From: JBBIKU01 sp037445245
GTDB lineage: Bacteria; Chloroflexota; Anaerolineae; Anaerolineales; Anaerolineaceae
Direction of reading: 5' to 3'
DNA length: 7,189 nucleotides
NCBI GenBank assembly: GCA_037445245.1
Contig: JBBIKU010000125.1
Location: 1-7,189 of the forward strand
Both the position numbers and the translations under genes were made by a program. Below, in pieces: positions 6,312-7,189 of the stretch; the stretch's first letter is position 1; every line of letters begins with the position of its first letter. Below the pieces are notes generated by a model, which saw only the letters and a list, made by a program, of their open reading frames with translations, had not been told where the DNA came from and ran no database searches.

Positions 6312-6609
6312 TGTTCTATCAACGGTGAAATTTGATGCTGAGGGTTATATGGTGGATGCCAATGCTTGGACGCCTGAAATTGGCACTGCCATTGCCGAAA
6401 GAGAAGGGCTCAAGCTCAACGACCGTCATTGGGTGGTGATCAACTATGCCCGCCGCGAGTTCACCAGCAAAGGACAACCGCCCACGTTGCGCGCCATTAC
6501 CAAAAACACCGATGTCACTACCAAAGAGCTTTACGCGCTATTTCCCGGTGGGCCGGCAAAAATGGCAGCCAAAGTGGCTGGCTTGGGCAAGCCCACCGGT
6601 TGCATTTAA
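6304..6609 (+). CDS. DsrC/TusE-family sulfur relay protein, one-cysteine form
   Basis: This is a small cytoplasmic protein (101 aa) of the DsrC/TusE/DsvC family, whose C-terminal arm carries sulfur as a persulfide on its penultimate cysteine. The family hallmark is plain: ...LFPGGPAKMAAKVAGLGKPTGCI, with Cys100 next to last. The second cysteine of true DsrC lies 11 residues upstream, and here that position is Ala89. It therefore cannot form the intramolecular disulfide used in sulfite reduction, and works like TusE or another simple carrier. The central region DRHWVVINYARREF (40-53) matches the family helical core. It overlaps sqr by 8 bp, with an ideal ribosome site AAAGGAG (6291-6297) six bases before the ATG, so high, coupled expression is expected. 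Inferred role: acceptor of sulfane sulfur from SQR via DsrE2. No dsrAB is in the window. Confidence 0.9.
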   Translation: MSDVLSTVKFDAEGYMVDANAWTPEIGTAIAEREGLKLNDRHWVVINYARREFTSKGQPPTLRAITKNTDVTTKELYALFPGGPAKMAAKVAGLGKPTGCI

Positions 6610-6629
6610 TCCCATCAGATTTATATAAA

Positions 6630-6634
6630 AAAGG
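6630..6634 (+). promoter_or_regulatory. Ribosome-binding site deciding the dsrE2 start
   Basis: AAAGG directly abuts an ATG at 6635, leaving no spacing, whereas the in-frame ATG at 6644 is nine bases beyond it. The upstream ATG has only an A/T-rich stretch where a Shine-Dalgarno sequence would be needed. The start at 6644 is therefore preferred. Confidence 0.5.
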
Positions 6635-6643
6635 ATGATCACA

Positions 6644-7126
6644 ATGGCAGAAACGAAAGCACCCCGCAAAATTTGTTTGATTGCCTCCAAGGGATCGTTG
6701 GACATGGCTTACCCACCGCTGATTATCGCAAACGCTGCTCGCATGAGCGGAATCGAAGCGCATATCTTCTTCACCTTCTGGGGATTGGATATCATCACCA
6801 AGAAGAAGATGAACAAGCTCAATGTTGCCACGGTTGGCAATCCAGCCATGCACCCCTGGTTTCACATCCCCACCTGGTTGGGGGCAATCCCGGGCATGTC
6901 TGCAATGGCGTCGTGGATGATGCGCAAGGAGATCGACAAGCTCGATTTTCCGCCGGTGGGTGAATTTGTCGCGATGCTGGTGGATGCCGGGACGTACATG
7001 TATGGCTGTAAGATGTCAATGGACATGATGAAGCTAACCAAAGACGATCTGGTGGACGGTGCCGAGGTATTGGGAGCGATGGAGTTCATCGAGATCTCGG
7101 AAGGTTCGCAGATTATATTCGTGTAG
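6644..7126 (+). CDS. dsrE2: DsrE2-type sulfur carrier protein (DsrE/DsrF-like family)
   Basis: This is a DsrE/F/H-like protein, 160 aa from the ATG at 6644 (163 aa if the ATG at 6635 is used). It binds sulfane sulfur on a conserved cysteine and transfers it to TusA or DsrC-like partners. The beta strand RKICLIASKG near the N-terminus and the motif YGCKMSMDMM with Cys122 (125 from the upstream start) are characteristic of DsrE2. A hydrophobic middle segment, about residues 70-93 (HPWFHIPTWLGAIPGMSAMASWMM), may contact or enter the membrane, as suggested for DsrE2 proteins. A second cysteine, Cys11, lies in the first strand. Some databases label this family peroxiredoxin-like, but no peroxidatic motif is visible. 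It follows the DsrC-like gene by about 34 bp and ends the operon before a strong terminator. Inferred role: link between SQR at the membrane and the soluble carrier. Confidence 0.87.
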   Translation: MAETKAPRKICLIASKGSLDMAYPPLIIANAARMSGIEAHIFFTFWGLDIITKKKMNKLNVATVGNPAMHPWFHIPTWLGAIPGMSAMASWMMRKEIDKLDFPPVGEFVAMLVDAGTYMYGCKMSMDMMKLTKDDLVDGAEVLGAMEFIEISEGSQIIFV

Positions 7127-7147
7127 GTATTGCAGGGGTGAAACGAG

Positions 7148-7187
7148 GAAGCGATGCGGCGAGTAAATCGGCCGCATTGCTTCTTTT
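7148..7187 (+). terminator. Rho-independent terminator of the sulfur operon
   Basis: A 13-bp stem pairs GAAGCGATGCGGC (7148-7160) with GCCGCATTGCTTC (7171-7183), including a single G-T wobble. The 10-nt loop is 7161-7170, and TTTT follows at 7184-7187. It lies 21 bp after the dsrE2 stop and is strong enough to end the transcript, so dsrE2 is the last gene of the unit. Confidence 0.88.
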
Positions 7188-7189
7188 GA

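Noticed and set aside
1..7189. CRISPR array, tRNA, rRNA, insertion sequence or attachment site
   Set aside because: No regularly spaced repeats, tRNA-like folds, transposase genes or terminal inverted repeats are visible.

Overview
The window carries two back-to-back operons, both on the + strand. Both are bounded by recognisable control elements: a terminator of the preceding unit (about 1-29), a promoter with a palindrome at the expected start point (65-110), a second consensus promoter with twin operators (4534-4578), and a strong terminator at the right edge (7148-7187). Base composition is moderate. The gene repertoire is a MacB/FtsX-type exporter with a cyclic-nucleotide-domain ATPase, followed by an ArsR regulator, SQR, a DsrC-like protein and DsrE2. 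This fits a free-living anaerobic or facultative bacterium, possibly Chloroflexota (Anaerolineae). That assignment is an inference from gene style; no rRNA or other marker is present.

Operon 1 (177-4462) encodes an ABC transporter of the macrolide-exporter/lipoprotein-release (MacB/LolCDE/FtsX) class. It has two different ATPases in tandem: a plain one, and one fused at its C-terminus to a cyclic-nucleotide-binding (CNB) domain. They are followed by one 798-residue permease with two FtsX modules. The genes overlap by 4 bp or lie 9 bp apart, so they should be co-transcribed and assemble as an ATPase heterodimer on a single double-length permease. The promoter has TTGACA, a 17-bp spacer and TATTAT, and a perfect 14-bp palindrome covers the predicted start site. 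The palindrome resembles a TetR-family operator, but no TetR gene lies inside the window. The substrate is unknown.

Operon 2 (4632-7126) is a compact sulfur unit: an ArsR-family regulator without the classical metal-binding CVC motif, a sulfide:quinone oxidoreductase with the two redox cysteines of the mitochondrial-type enzymes, a DsrC/TusE-like protein that keeps only the C-terminal cysteine, and a DsrE2-type sulfur carrier. It is driven by a perfect TTGACA-17-TATAAT promoter carrying two near-identical 14-bp inverted repeats, one upstream of -35 and one filling the spacer. The likely logic is that sulfide or polysulfide inactivates the ArsR repressor, SQR oxidises sulfide to persulfide/polysulfide at the membrane, and DsrE2 and the DsrC-like protein carry the sulfane sulfur onward. 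The usual companions TusA and rhodanese are absent here.

The most unusual items are the ATPase-CNB fusion within a two-ATPase exporter, the paired operators of the sulfur operon, and the minimal SQR/one-cysteine DsrC/DsrE2 set.
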